Shown here in pieces: positions 40,292 through 48,203 of a stretch of DNA of 64,000 nt. This DNA is from Tistlia sp040905785 (GTDB lineage: Bacteria > Pseudomonadota > Alphaproteobacteria > Kiloniellales > DSM-21159), in contig NZ_JBBDQW010000006.1 of the NCBI RefSeq assembly GCF_040905785.1, positions 62,001 through 126,000 on the forward strand, written 5' to 3'. The position numbers were made by a program, and so were the translations under genes. Numbering within the stretch: the stretch's first letter is position 1; the number at the start of each line of letters is the position of its first letter. Below the pieces are notes generated by a model that saw nothing but the letters and a program-made list of their open reading frames with translations, was not told the DNA's origin and did not search any database.

Positions 40292-40744
40292 GCAGAGCCC
40301 AGCCCTCGGCGCTCGGTGGCATGGCGCCGAGCACCGGGCTCAGGACCGGCAGGTAGCCGCGGCCAGCATCAGCGCGACGCCGATGGCGATGGCGATTCAG
40401 ACGTACTTGTTGCCGGTGATCTCGTTCCGGAACAGCGGCGAGTCCGGGCCGCGCATGTTGAACACGTGTCAGAGACGCGCGAAGGCGAAGGTCAGGAACG
40501 AGACCGTCACCGCCTCCTCCTGGCTCGCTCCCTGCCCCAGCGCATAGAAGAACACGGCCAGGACCGAGCCGCCGATCAACAGGCCGTACCCGCCGATGAC
40601 CGCCCAGATCCGGCGGGTCAGGATCGGCTCCTTCGGATCGCGGGCCGGCGTTTCGCCCTCGGGGCCGAACTCGGCGGCGGGCTCGCGCACGAGCCGCCCG
40701 TTCGCCAAGCCGCGCCACGAGCGCGACCCGTGAGTTGACAACAT
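40215..40744 (-). pseudogene. Chimeric remnant: LysR fragment joined to C-terminus of a P-type cation ATPase
   Basis: Read on the minus strand, the first 25 codons (GLANGRLVREPAAEFGPEGE) match the C-terminal region of the nearby LysR protein (DLAEGRLVRVPAAEFGPEGE). From about 40640 the sequence becomes the last membrane domain of a Ca/Mg-type P-type ATPase: DPKEPILTRRIWAVIGGYGL, VFFYALGQGASQEEAVTVSF, then, through TGA codons at two expected Trp positions and one frameshift, HVFNMRGPDSPLFRNEITGN and YLPVLSPVLGAMPPSAEGWA. It cannot encode a working protein. Confidence 0.8.
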
Positions 40745-40756
40745 TCACGTCAGCTA

Positions 40757-40782
40757 CTAGTTAGTGATAGATAACTAACTAG
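40757..40782. promoter_or_regulatory. Perfect palindromic TetR operator
   Basis: CTAGTTAGT - 8 bases - ACTAACTAG is an exact inverted repeat ending 10 bases before the TetR ATG and touching its AGGA ribosome site. Its AT-rich sequence stands out from its surroundings. Self-repression of the tetR-devBCA operon is the obvious role. Confidence 0.8.
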
Positions 40783-40792
40783 GACGGTTCCG

Positions 40793-41419
40793 ATGCGCGT
40801 CCGGAAAACTGCGGAAGCTCGCAAGGCGGAAATCATCGATGCCACGCTGCGCCTCGCCGACGAGCTTGGCCCTGAGCGGCTGACGACCGAGGCTGTTGCC
40901 AACGCCGTGGGCCTCACCCAGCCAGGCATATTCCGGCATTTCCCGAAAAAACAGGACTTGTGGGAAGCCGTCGCGGGCCGCGTCGGCGCGATGATGGAGG
41001 CGCGCTGGTCCAAGGCGCAGAGCCCGGATGCCGCGCCGATCGACCAAATTCGCGCGCTGATCGCCGGGCAATTGCGGCTGATCCAGTCCACACCGGCGAT
41101 CCCGGCGATCCTGTTTTCGCGGGAGCTGCACACCAAGAACAAGGGGCTGCGCACAGCCTTTTTCGGCCTCCTGAGCCGCTTCCACCAGATGATTGCCGAT
41201 CTGGTGGCGCGTGCTTGCGAACGAGGCGAATTGCATGGCGATCTTAATCCCGACGATGCGGCCTTCCTCATCGTCGGCCTGGTCCAGGGGCTGGCTGTCA
41301 GATGGTCTATCAGCGGGCGCTGCTTCGACCTGACCGAGGAAGGTTGCCGCCTCCTTGATGTTCAATTGAGCGGGTTCGCGTGTGAACGCGCGGCGGCGCG
41401 CAAGGAAGCGAAGTCATGA
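40793..41419 (+). CDS. TetR-family transcriptional repressor of the exporter operon
   Basis: 208 residues. The N-terminal HTH is typical: AEIIDATLRLADELGPERLT, TEAVANAVGLTQPGIFRHFP, then KKQDLWEAV. The C-terminal domain is helical and ligand-binding, with one Cys near residue 143 (ARACERGEL). It sits directly behind a perfect palindrome and overlaps the next gene by four bases, so it is the first gene of the tetR-devB-devC-devA operon and likely represses it until the exported compound binds. Confidence 0.92.
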   Translation: MRVRKTAEARKAEIIDATLRLADELGPERLTTEAVANAVGLTQPGIFRHFPKKQDLWEAVAGRVGAMMEARWSKAQSPDAAPIDQIRALIAGQLRLIQSTPAIPAILFSRELHTKNKGLRTAFFGLLSRFHQMIADLVARACERGELHGDLNPDDAAFLIVGLVQGLAVRWSISGRCFDLTEEGCRLLDVQLSGFACERAAARKEAKS

Positions 41420-42579
41420 GAAAGCGGATTGCCCGGTATTTGCTTGCGTTGCTCGGGATCGGGGCGGCGGGAGCCGCTGTATTTCTGTTCATCTTCATGC
41501 GCCCGCTGCCGGTCGAGGTGGCGCGGCCTGCCGAAGGCGTGCCGGTACAGGTCTTCGGTCTTGGCACGGTCGAGGCGCGCATCCTCTCGAAGCTTGGATT
41601 CGAGGTCGGCGCGGCGCTCGTCGAGCTGAACGCCGACCATGGTGACCGGGTAAGGCAGGGTGATGTTCTGGCGCGGTTGCACGACGGCGAACAGCAAGCC
41701 CGCGTCGCCAAGGCGATGGCCGGGCTGGTCAACGCCGAAGCGGCGGTCCGAATGGCGCAGGCCGCTGTCGGCAAGGCACGTGCGGTGCTGGCCCAAAAGA
41801 AGCTGACGAACGAGCGCAAACAGGCGCTCTTGTCCCGGCAGACGGTCTCGGTGGAGTCCGCCGAGGAAGCGCAAATGGAAGTGGATGTGGCTGCCGCCGA
41901 CCTGGCCGTGGCGGCCAGCGACGTCGATGTCGCGAAGGCCGCCCTCCAAGACGCAAACGCGCAATATCAATTGGAGACGGTGCTCCTCGATCATCATGTC
42001 CTGAAAGCTCCCTATGACGCGATCGTGGTGGAACGTCACAAGGAGCTGGGCTCGGTCCTGAGCCCAGGTGAGGCGCTGTTCACCCTGGTCGCCCCGGAAA
42101 CGGTCTGGGCGCTTGCCTATGTCGATGAGGCGCGTGCTGGCGGTATCAAGGTGGGCCAGCCCGCCGAAGTGCGCTTGCGGTCCCTGCCACGACAGATGTT
42201 CCAGGGTCATGTGAGCCGAATCGCCATCGAAAGCGACCGGGTGAGCGAGGAACGCCGCGTCTATATTGCCTGCGACCGCTGCCCAGAGCGCTTCCACCTT
42301 GGCGAACAGGCAGAGGTCTTCATCAGGACCGCCGTGCTCGACAAAGCGCTGCTGGTGCCGGAGACGGTTGTCGAGAGCTTTGACGGAACCAAAGGCGTGG
42401 TCTGGACTGTCGAGGACGGCGAGCTGCGCCGCCGCGAAACGACCTTTGGCGTCCGGACACTCGATTCCCGCCTCGAGATTACCGGCGATTTGCCCGACGG
42501 CGCCCAAGTCGTGACCACGCTTCGTCCGGGGCTACGCGAAGGCCGTGCGGCCAAGGTGACGGAGGAGGCCGCGCCATGA
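41416..42579 (+). CDS. HlyD-family periplasmic adaptor of an ABC exporter (DevB-like)
   Basis: 387 residues with one N-terminal membrane segment (LLALLGIGAAGAAVFLFIFM) and a periplasmic body. The lipoyl half-motifs are present (GALVELNADHGDRVRQGDVL, then LKAPYDAIVVERHKELGSVL) around an alpha-hairpin of about 100 residues (ARVAKAMAGLVNAEAAVRMA onward). The beta-barrel follows (GQPAEVRLRSLPRQMFQGHV). It would connect the ABC permease to an outer-membrane channel. It is coupled to tetR upstream and to the permease downstream by ATGA overlaps. Base composition is lower in GC than the flanking genes. Confidence 0.85.
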   Translation: MRKRIARYLLALLGIGAAGAAVFLFIFMRPLPVEVARPAEGVPVQVFGLGTVEARILSKLGFEVGAALVELNADHGDRVRQGDVLARLHDGEQQARVAKAMAGLVNAEAAVRMAQAAVGKARAVLAQKKLTNERKQALLSRQTVSVESAEEAQMEVDVAAADLAVAASDVDVAKAALQDANAQYQLETVLLDHHVLKAPYDAIVVERHKELGSVLSPGEALFTLVAPETVWALAYVDEARAGGIKVGQPAEVRLRSLPRQMFQGHVSRIAIESDRVSEERRVYIACDRCPERFHLGEQAEVFIRTAVLDKALLVPETVVESFDGTKGVVWTVEDGELRRRETTFGVRTLDSRLEITGDLPDGAQVVTTLRPGLREGRAAKVTEEAAP

Positions 42580-43709
42580 ACCTGGCCTATCGGGATATCC
42601 GGCACAATCTCGGGCGCTTCCTGCTCACCTGCTTCGGGCTGAGCCTCCTGCTAGGCGTGGTCCTGTCGATGATCGGCATCTACCGGGGCCTGGTCGAGGA
42701 CGCGCTGACGCTGGTCCGCACCCCTGCGGTCGATGTCTGGGTGGTCGAGTCCGGCACGCGCGGCCCGTTCGCGGAATCGTCGCGAATTCCTGGCGACACT
42801 CGCGAAGCGATCGCCCGCCTCCAGGGCGTCGGCGCGGCGGGCAGCGTCACCTATCAATCCGTCGAGACGCCCCACCGGGGCGAGAAGCTCCGGCTTTATG
42901 TCGTCGGCTATGAGCCGGGACGTCCCGGCGGTCCCGACCGGATCGGGACCGGGCGGCCCATTGCCCGCAGCCATTACGAAATGGTGGCCGATCAGCGTTC
43001 CGGGTTGTCGCCCGGCGACCGGGTAGAGCTGGGCCGCAACACCTTCACGGTCGTCGGCCTGACCGACGGACAGGTGTCTTCGGGCGGCGATCCGGTGATC
43101 TACATCACGCTTCTGGATTCCCAGGAACTGCAATTCGAGCTGGCCCCGCCTGCCGCGCGGCGGGAGGTCGCACGCGGTAACGGTCCCGGCGGCACGGACA
43201 CGATCAACGCGGTCGTCGCCCGTGTCCTGCCCAATACCCCACCTGAAAGCGTGGCGGAAGCTGCGCGCCGTTGGAAGCACCTCTCGGCGATGACACAAGC
43301 CGGGCAGGAAACGATCCTGACGCGCTCGGTCGTCGAGCGGGCGCGCCAGCAGATTGGACTGTTCACGTCCCTGCTCCTGATTGTCTCGGCCGTCATCATT
43401 GCGCTGATCCTCTACACCATGACCATGGACAAGATTCGAGAGATCGCCACGCTGAAGCTGATCGGCGCACCGGATCGCACCATTATCAGCCTGATTATGC
43501 AGCAGGCTCTTGCTATGGGCGTGATCGGGTTTGGATTTGGCGCGCTCCTGATTACGGCGATCAAGGATTATTTTCCGCGCCGTGTCGTGCTCCAACCGGA
43601 GGACGGCCTCGCTCTGGCGGGAATCGTGATCCTGGTCTGCATCCTTTCCAGCGGCCTCGGCGTCCGGCTCGCGCTCAAGGTCGATCCGGCAACGGCCTTG
43701 GGAGGCTGA
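42576..43709 (+). CDS. ABC exporter permease, FtsX/DevC type
   Basis: 377 residues with the four-segment FtsX/MacB layout: one membrane helix near the start (FLLTCFGLSLLLGVVLSMIG), a periplasmic domain of about 220 residues, and three C-terminal helices (LFTSLLLIVSAVIIALILYT, LMGVIGFG-type segment, LALAGIVILVCILSSGLG). The cytosolic loop IREIATLKLIGAPDRTIISL is the coupling region to the ATPase. Like other DevC-type proteins it is expected to work by mechanotransmission, moving substrates from the periplasm outward. It overlaps devB by four bases, and devA follows after two bases. Confidence 0.87.
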   Translation: MNLAYRDIRHNLGRFLLTCFGLSLLLGVVLSMIGIYRGLVEDALTLVRTPAVDVWVVESGTRGPFAESSRIPGDTREAIARLQGVGAAGSVTYQSVETPHRGEKLRLYVVGYEPGRPGGPDRIGTGRPIARSHYEMVADQRSGLSPGDRVELGRNTFTVVGLTDGQVSSGGDPVIYITLLDSQELQFELAPPAARREVARGNGPGGTDTINAVVARVLPNTPPESVAEAARRWKHLSAMTQAGQETILTRSVVERARQQIGLFTSLLLIVSAVIIALILYTMTMDKIREIATLKLIGAPDRTIISLIMQQALAMGVIGFGFGALLITAIKDYFPRRVVLQPEDGLALAGIVILVCILSSGLGVRLALKVDPATALGG

Positions 43710-43711
43710 TC

Positions 43712-44419
43712 ATGAACAGCTCGGCCGAGAAAGAGCCGCTTGTTCATGTTCGCAATGTCTCGAAACATTTCGGCGAAGGCGACACGCGCGTCGATGCCCT
43801 GCGTAATGTCAGCCTGGAAGTCCACCCCGGTCAGGTTGTCGCACTGCTTGGCCCGAGCGGATCAGGCAAGACGACGCTCCTGAACGTCATCGGCTGCATC
43901 CTGGAGCCGAACAACGGTTGGATCAGTCTCGACGGCGAAGTGGTCTATGACGGGCGCTGGCTGCGCTCCGATTTGCGCAAGCTGCGCCTCGAAAAGGTCG
44001 GGTTCATTTTCCAGTCCCACAACCTGCTGCCCTTCCTCAACAGCACCGACAATGTGGCCGTGGTCCTCAATCTGGCGGGATACGACACGGTGGAATCCAA
44101 GAAGCGCGCGATCGAGCTTCTGGACTATCTGGAGGTCGGACACCGCAAGGAAGCCATGCCCGCCAATCTGTCGGGCGGCGAGGCCCAGCGGGTCGCGATT
44201 GCGCGCGCGCTGGCCAACCGGCCCCGGATCATCCTTGCCGACGAACCCACGGCGGCACTCGACTCACAACGTGCGGGGATCGTGATGGATTTATTGCGCA
44301 AGGTCGCCGTTGAGCAGGAGGCAGCGATCCTCGCCGTAACACATGATGAAAAAATCTTTGATCGCTTTGACCACATCTTCTACCTGCGGGACGGCAGGCT
44401 GGAAGCGGAAAATGCATAA
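43712..44419 (+). CDS. ABC exporter ATP-binding protein (DevA/LolD/MacB type)
   Basis: 235 residues from the ATG at 43712, behind GGAGGCTG. Walker A is GPSGSGKT (47-54), the Q-loop region is LEKVGFIFQSHNLLPFLNST, the signature is NLSGGEAQRVAIARALAN, and Walker B plus D-loop is IILADEPTAALDSQRAG, then VTHDEKIFDRFD for the H-loop. All catalytic parts are intact. It completes the exporter; no outer-membrane factor gene follows, so it must share a TolC-like channel. Confidence 0.93.
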   Translation: MNSSAEKEPLVHVRNVSKHFGEGDTRVDALRNVSLEVHPGQVVALLGPSGSGKTTLLNVIGCILEPNNGWISLDGEVVYDGRWLRSDLRKLRLEKVGFIFQSHNLLPFLNSTDNVAVVLNLAGYDTVESKKRAIELLDYLEVGHRKEAMPANLSGGEAQRVAIARALANRPRIILADEPTAALDSQRAGIVMDLLRKVAVEQEAAILAVTHDEKIFDRFDHIFYLRDGRLEAENA

Positions 44420-44752
44420 GCCGAGGGAGGAACTCCTATGCCTGGAATACACCCAACGAACCGTTTGGTTATACCCGTGCTTGCGATCCTCGCTTTCGGT
44501 GAACGCACGAGCAGCGGCTGAGGCTGCGCAGCGGCGGGGGCGGTTTCCCTGGATAGGGTGGCGAGAGACAGCTTCCTGCGCGTGAAGCAGCAGATCGCGG
44601 CCGCCGAGGCCTCGCTCGCCGGAACGAAGGGGTCTGCGTGAAGGTCGCGAGCTTCGAGGGCGAGGACCGGGCGCGCAGGTCGCTTTCGCCAGGCGGAGAA
44701 GCCGCGCGGTGAGCCTGGGCCGATCCGGGCCCCTGCCCTGCGATCGCCCGGC
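44420..44752. other. Degenerate intergenic stretch after the exporter operon
   Basis: 333 bases without an intact gene. A short ORF at 44438-44521 (behind GGAGGAACTCCT) would encode MPGIHPTNRLVIPVLAILAF and then stop soon after; it looks like a truncated signal peptide, possibly of a lost outer-membrane gene. Another fragment at 44557-44640 reads like the end of a helical protein (SFLRVKQQIAAAEASLAG). I see no promoter or hairpin of note. Confidence 0.45.
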
Positions 44753-45670
44753 CTAGGACCGGCAGTCGATGCGCAGGACGTAGCTGCGCGCGCTTTCGAG
44801 GAGCGGGTCGCCGCGCTGGGGCGGGGCCTCGGTGCTCACCTGCGGGGCTACGCCGAAGGCGGTCAGGAACTCGACCAGCCGGCGGGCCGGCAGCGCGAGG
44901 CCGCCGGCCGGCGGCAGCTCGCCGGTCGCGGCGTAGGTCTTCACCTGGTCGCGCTTGGCGCTGACCATGCCGACGACACGGCCCGACTCGTCGAGCAGCG
45001 GCGAGCCGCTGCCGCCCTGGCTGACGTCGCCGCGGAACCAGAGCGCCTGCCCGCCCCCGCCCATTGCCCCGCCCACTGCCCCGGCCATCGCGTCGGACTC
45101 GGCGACCACGGAAGACAGCAGGGCCTCGCGGCGCGCCAGCCCCTGGGCGGGGTAGCCGACGACGCTGAGCGGTGCCGCCGCGGCCGGGCGCGGCGGCCCG
45201 GCAAAGCGCGCGTGGGGCCCCCGCGTTCCGGTCGCGAGCAGCGCCATGTCGAGCTGGGGGTGCAGGGCCAGCAGCCTGGCCTCGCCCAGGCTGGCGCCGT
45301 CCTGCACCAGGTCGAGCCGGCGGCAGCCTTCGACGACGTGGCGGTTGGTCAGCACGTGGCCCTGGCTGTCGACGCGGAAGCCCGTGCCCGTCCGCACCGG
45401 CCGGGCCTGGGGCTGGCGGGTCGGCGATCCCGAACGCTGCAGCCGCTGTAGCCGCTGCTCGCGGATCTCGGCGCGCCGCGCCTCGGCCTCCTCGGGTGTC
45501 AGCACGCGGCCCTGGCACTGCCAAGGCAGGGCTCGCAATACGACCTGCCGCGCGCTATCCAGGCAGTCGACGAGGGCCGAGGCGCCCGCCTCGGCCGGAG
45601 CGCCGGCCAGGAGCGCCGGCAAGGCGAGCGCCAGCAGCGCGAAGGAGAGCCGGAGCCGTGGCGCAGGCAA
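44753..45670 (-). CDS. Secreted trypsin-like serine protease
   Basis: 305 residues from a TTG at 45670, chosen because GGGAGG stands 6 bases before it and the signal peptide begins at once (RLRLSFALLALALPALLAGA). Longer upstream frames overlap the divergent gene. The S1 catalytic triad is H111 (LTNRHVVEGC), D141 (LDMALLA) and S221 (GDVSQGGSGSPLLD). There is no PDZ domain, and the C-terminal 60 residues lack a known fold. It is an exported, probably periplasmic or released, peptidase at the edge of the PEP-CTERM region. A role in processing surface proteins is only suggested by location. Confidence 0.85.
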   Translation of the reverse strand: MPAPRLRLSFALLALALPALLAGAPAEAGASALVDCLDSARQVVLRALPWQCQGRVLTPEEAEARRAEIREQRLQRLQRSGSPTRQPQARPVRTGTGFRVDSQGHVLTNRHVVEGCRRLDLVQDGASLGEARLLALHPQLDMALLATGTRGPHARFAGPPRPAAAAPLSVVGYPAQGLARREALLSSVVAESDAMAGAVGGAMGGGGQALWFRGDVSQGGSGSPLLDESGRVVGMVSAKRDQVKTYAATGELPPAGGLALPARRLVEFLTAFGVAPQVSTEAPPQRGDPLLESARSYVLRIDCRS

Positions 45671-45742
45671 GGAGTACCTCCCGGGCAGATGGGCCGGCAG
45701 CGTCGGGTGCTCCGGCCGGCCTTTCCGCATGACGCGCACAGC

Positions 45743-46801
45743 ATGACGCGCCTCGCCTTCGATTGCGAGCCTCTGGTCGGCGAAGCCTACCGGCGCTCCG
45801 GCTGGGACCGGCTGGCCGGACAGGCCGGCTCCTTCTTCCAGACGCCGCTGTGGGTCGAGTCCTGGCTCGACCACCGGCCGCCGGACAGCCGGATCCGGCT
45901 GTGTCGGCTCGGCGAGCCGGCGGCGCCGCGGGCCCTCGCCCTGCTCGGCCGGCGTCGGGTCCGCCTCGCCGGCGGCCTGCCCCTGCCGCTGCACTCAGCC
46001 AGCCTGATGGAAAGCGGCGATCCTGCCTACGACCGCCTGACGGTCGAGTTCAACGCGCCGCTGACTGCCGACCGCGAGGCGCTCGAGGCCTTTCTCGACC
46101 GGCTGGTCGAGGCGACGCGCGGCGACTACGAGCTGCTGGTCGCGCGCTGCCGGCCGGAGCTGGCCGAGCGGCTGCGCGCCGCCGCCTTGCGCCAGGGGCG
46201 CGGCTTCCGGGTCTACCGCCGCGCGCTCGGATGGCTCTGTGACCTGCCGCCGGCGACCGGCGGCTGCTACCTGGACCGCCTGGGACGTAACACCCGCCAA
46301 GCCGTTCGGCGGACCCGGCGCCGGCTCGAGGCCGAGGGTCCGGTCGTGCTGGAGGAAGCCGCCGACGCGGCGCAGGCGCTGGCCTTCTTCGGCGAGCTGC
46401 GCCGCCTGCACGACCGCACCTGGCTTGCGCGCGGCGACCCGGGCGGCTTCGCCACACCGCGGCTCGTCGCCTTCCACGAGCAGCTGATCGCGCGCGGTTG
46501 CCCCGGCTCGGTGCAGCTGCTCGCCCTGCGCGCGGGCGCCCGCGCGCTCGGGTACCTCTACAACTTCCGGCACCGGGACCGCGTCTACCAGTACCAAGTC
46601 GGCTTCGACTATCCGGCCGACGGCAGCCTCAACCTGGGCCTGCTGGCCCATGTCCTGGCCGCCGAGCACTACCGCAGCCGCGGCGCCGCGGCCTACGACC
46701 TGCTCGCCGGCGACGCCCGCTACAAGCGCCAGCTGGCGAGCCGCAGCTACGAGCTGCTGTCCTGCAGGGTCGCCAGCGCCGGCCTGCTGGGTCGGCTGTA
46801 A
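45743..46801 (+). CDS. FemAB/BioF2-like GNAT acyltransferase
   Basis: 352 residues from the ATG at 45743. The layout is Acetyltransf_6 (CelD/FemAB-like): the start motif SFFQTPLWVESWLDHRPPDS, the central YLDRLGRNTRQAVRRTRRRL, LALRAGARALGYLYNFRHRD, and the C-terminal YQVGFDYPADGSLNLGLLAH and AYDLLAGDARYKRQLA. Family members add acyl or aminoacyl groups to sugars and occur in polysaccharide and exosortase loci, which fits the surroundings. It is divergent from the protease gene, with about 70 bases shared for both promoters. Confidence 0.82.
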   Translation: MTRLAFDCEPLVGEAYRRSGWDRLAGQAGSFFQTPLWVESWLDHRPPDSRIRLCRLGEPAAPRALALLGRRRVRLAGGLPLPLHSASLMESGDPAYDRLTVEFNAPLTADREALEAFLDRLVEATRGDYELLVARCRPELAERLRAAALRQGRGFRVYRRALGWLCDLPPATGGCYLDRLGRNTRQAVRRTRRRLEAEGPVVLEEAADAAQALAFFGELRRLHDRTWLARGDPGGFATPRLVAFHEQLIARGCPGSVQLLALRAGARALGYLYNFRHRDRVYQYQVGFDYPADGSLNLGLLAHVLAAEHYRSRGAAAYDLLAGDARYKRQLASRSYELLSCRVASAGLLGRL

Positions 46802-46928
46802 GCACAGCGGTTGGTACCGTCGGCTGACTTTACAGGACAGGCCTTCTTTCAGGGGGCTGGCGCAGCCCTCGCCAGCCGGACACCTTGAAGGCCGCAGTTT
46901 TGCTCGCTTCTCCCGCCCCGCCGGAAAC

Positions 46929-46943
46929 TGGCACGCCACTTGC
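46929..46943 (+). promoter_or_regulatory. Sigma-54 promoter of PEP-CTERM gene copy 1
   Basis: TGGCAC-GCCAC-TTGC is a full match to the -24/-12 consensus. It lies 41 bases before the ATG. Upstream, GTCGGCTGACTTTACAGG and CCGCAGTTTTGCTCGCTT are conserved with copy 2 and may include the activator (PrsR) site. Confidence 0.85.
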
Positions 46944-46984
46944 GTCTCCAGGATCCAGGGTTGGGGCCCAAAGGGAGCTTAGTA

Positions 46985-47935
46985 ATGAATTTGACATACA
47001 GTTTCGCTGTGACCACCAGGAAGGCGACGCTGCCTCTGGTCGCCGCGGCGGCCGTCGCCATGCTGCTCGGCGCGGCACCCGAGGCGAAGGCCTCGGCCAT
47101 CGCCTACTCGAACCTGGGGATCGCCAACTTCCAGGTCTTCAACAGCGCCGGCGACCAGTACGACGCCAGCGACTTCACGAACCTGGCCGTCGGCAACTAC
47201 ACCAACGCCAACGCCAATCTCGACGGCTCCGGCATCAGCGACGACGACCTGAGCGGCGGCGCCAGCGACGTGCCGCTGCAGTGCCTGGGCGCCGGTTGCG
47301 CCGGGATCGGCCAGAACGACTTCTCGCAGCAGGCGGGCGGCGTCTTCTCGCGCGGCGATGCCAACCTCGACGGCGCGATCATCACCGGCCTCGGCGGCGC
47401 TTCTTCCGCGACCGCCAACACGGTCGGCGAGCTGCGGATCGACTCCTCGACCGCTTCGAATGGCGCGACGGTCGGAACGACGACCGACTTCGCCTTCGCC
47501 CTCCAGACTAGCGACACCATCACCTTCGAGTTCGACGCGACCCCGTACCTCGACGTGGCGCTGGCGGACGGCACCGGCCAGACGCAGGCCAGCATCGCCT
47601 TCAGCATCACGATCTCGGACGAGACCGGTCTCGAGGTGTGGTCCTGGGCGCCGAACGGCTCGACCGACCTCGGCAACGGCGAGAGCTCCGATCCCTTCTC
47701 GCTGAACACCAGCCGCGGCCAGCTGACCGAGGGCCAGAAGCTCTACAACCCCGGCACCGGCGCCTTCTCGGCGACCAGCGTTATGCTCGCCGGCGGCCAA
47801 GTCTACACGCTCTCGATCGCCCATGAGAGCGAGACCAGCGGCAGCTTCACGGCCGTGCCCGAGCCCGCCACCCTGCTGATGCTCGGTGCCGGTCTGCTCG
47901 GCCTGGGCGTCGCCGGACGGCGTCGCAAGGCATAA
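46985..47935 (+). CDS. PEP-CTERM sorting domain surface protein, copy 1
   Basis: 316 residues from the ATG at 46985. The signal peptide spans about 1-37 (LPLVAAAAVAMLLGAAPEAK, then ASA). The mature body is acidic, Asn/Thr/Ser/Gly-rich and beta-like, with one Cys pair (QCLGAGCAGIG) that may form a disulphide, and looks like the short exosortase-dependent surface protein type. The C-terminal sorting signal is VPEPATLLMLGAGLLGLGVA followed by GRRRKA: the PEP motif, a membrane helix and basic residues. Exosortase (not in this window) would cleave at PEP and release it to the surface with the polysaccharide. Its promoter is sigma-54 type. Confidence 0.92.
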   Translation: MNLTYSFAVTTRKATLPLVAAAAVAMLLGAAPEAKASAIAYSNLGIANFQVFNSAGDQYDASDFTNLAVGNYTNANANLDGSGISDDDLSGGASDVPLQCLGAGCAGIGQNDFSQQAGGVFSRGDANLDGAIITGLGGASSATANTVGELRIDSSTASNGATVGTTTDFAFALQTSDTITFEFDATPYLDVALADGTGQTQASIAFSITISDETGLEVWSWAPNGSTDLGNGESSDPFSLNTSRGQLTEGQKLYNPGTGAFSATSVMLAGGQVYTLSIAHESETSGSFTAVPEPATLLMLGAGLLGLGVAGRRRKA

Positions 47936-47938
47936 GCA

Positions 47939-47995
47939 GGCAGAACAAGAAGTTCTGCCCGTTGCGAGCCCGGACGGCAGGTAGCCGTCCGGGCT
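47939..47995 (+). terminator. Double hairpin after PEP-CTERM copy 1
   Basis: First stem GGCAGAAC-AAGAA-GTTCTGCC (47939-47959). Second stem AGCCCGGACGGC/GCCGTCCGGGCT with a 5-base loop (47967-47995). No T-run follows in this copy, so termination may be partial or the hairpins may stabilise the mRNA 3' end. Confidence 0.65.
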
Positions 47996-48149
47996 CGTCC
48001 CGTTTCGGGGCAAGTGTAAGCAGGGTGATCGGCGGCGTCGGCTGACTTTACAGGGCCCGCCCTCTTTCCGGGGGGGCTGCGGTAGCCCTCGCCAGCCGGG
48101 CGTCTTGAAAGGCCGCAGTTTTGCTCGCTTCCTCCACCCTATCGGAAAC

Positions 48150-48164
48150 TGGCACGTTGTTTGC
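48150..48164 (+). promoter_or_regulatory. Sigma-54 promoter of PEP-CTERM gene copy 2
   Basis: TGGCAC-GTTGT-TTGC, a full consensus match 39 bases before the ATG. The N5 spacer differs from that of copy 1, while the -24 and -12 elements are kept, which indicates selection on the promoter. Confidence 0.85.
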
Positions 48165-48203
48165 TTCTCTAGGGACAGGATTGGGGCCAAAGGGAGCTGA
48201 GTA

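Noticed and set aside
40380..40475. TGA codons in the ATPase remnant as selenocysteine or Trp recoding
   Set aside because: A frameshift is also present, the N-terminal two thirds of the ATPase are missing, and all other genes use TGA as stop.
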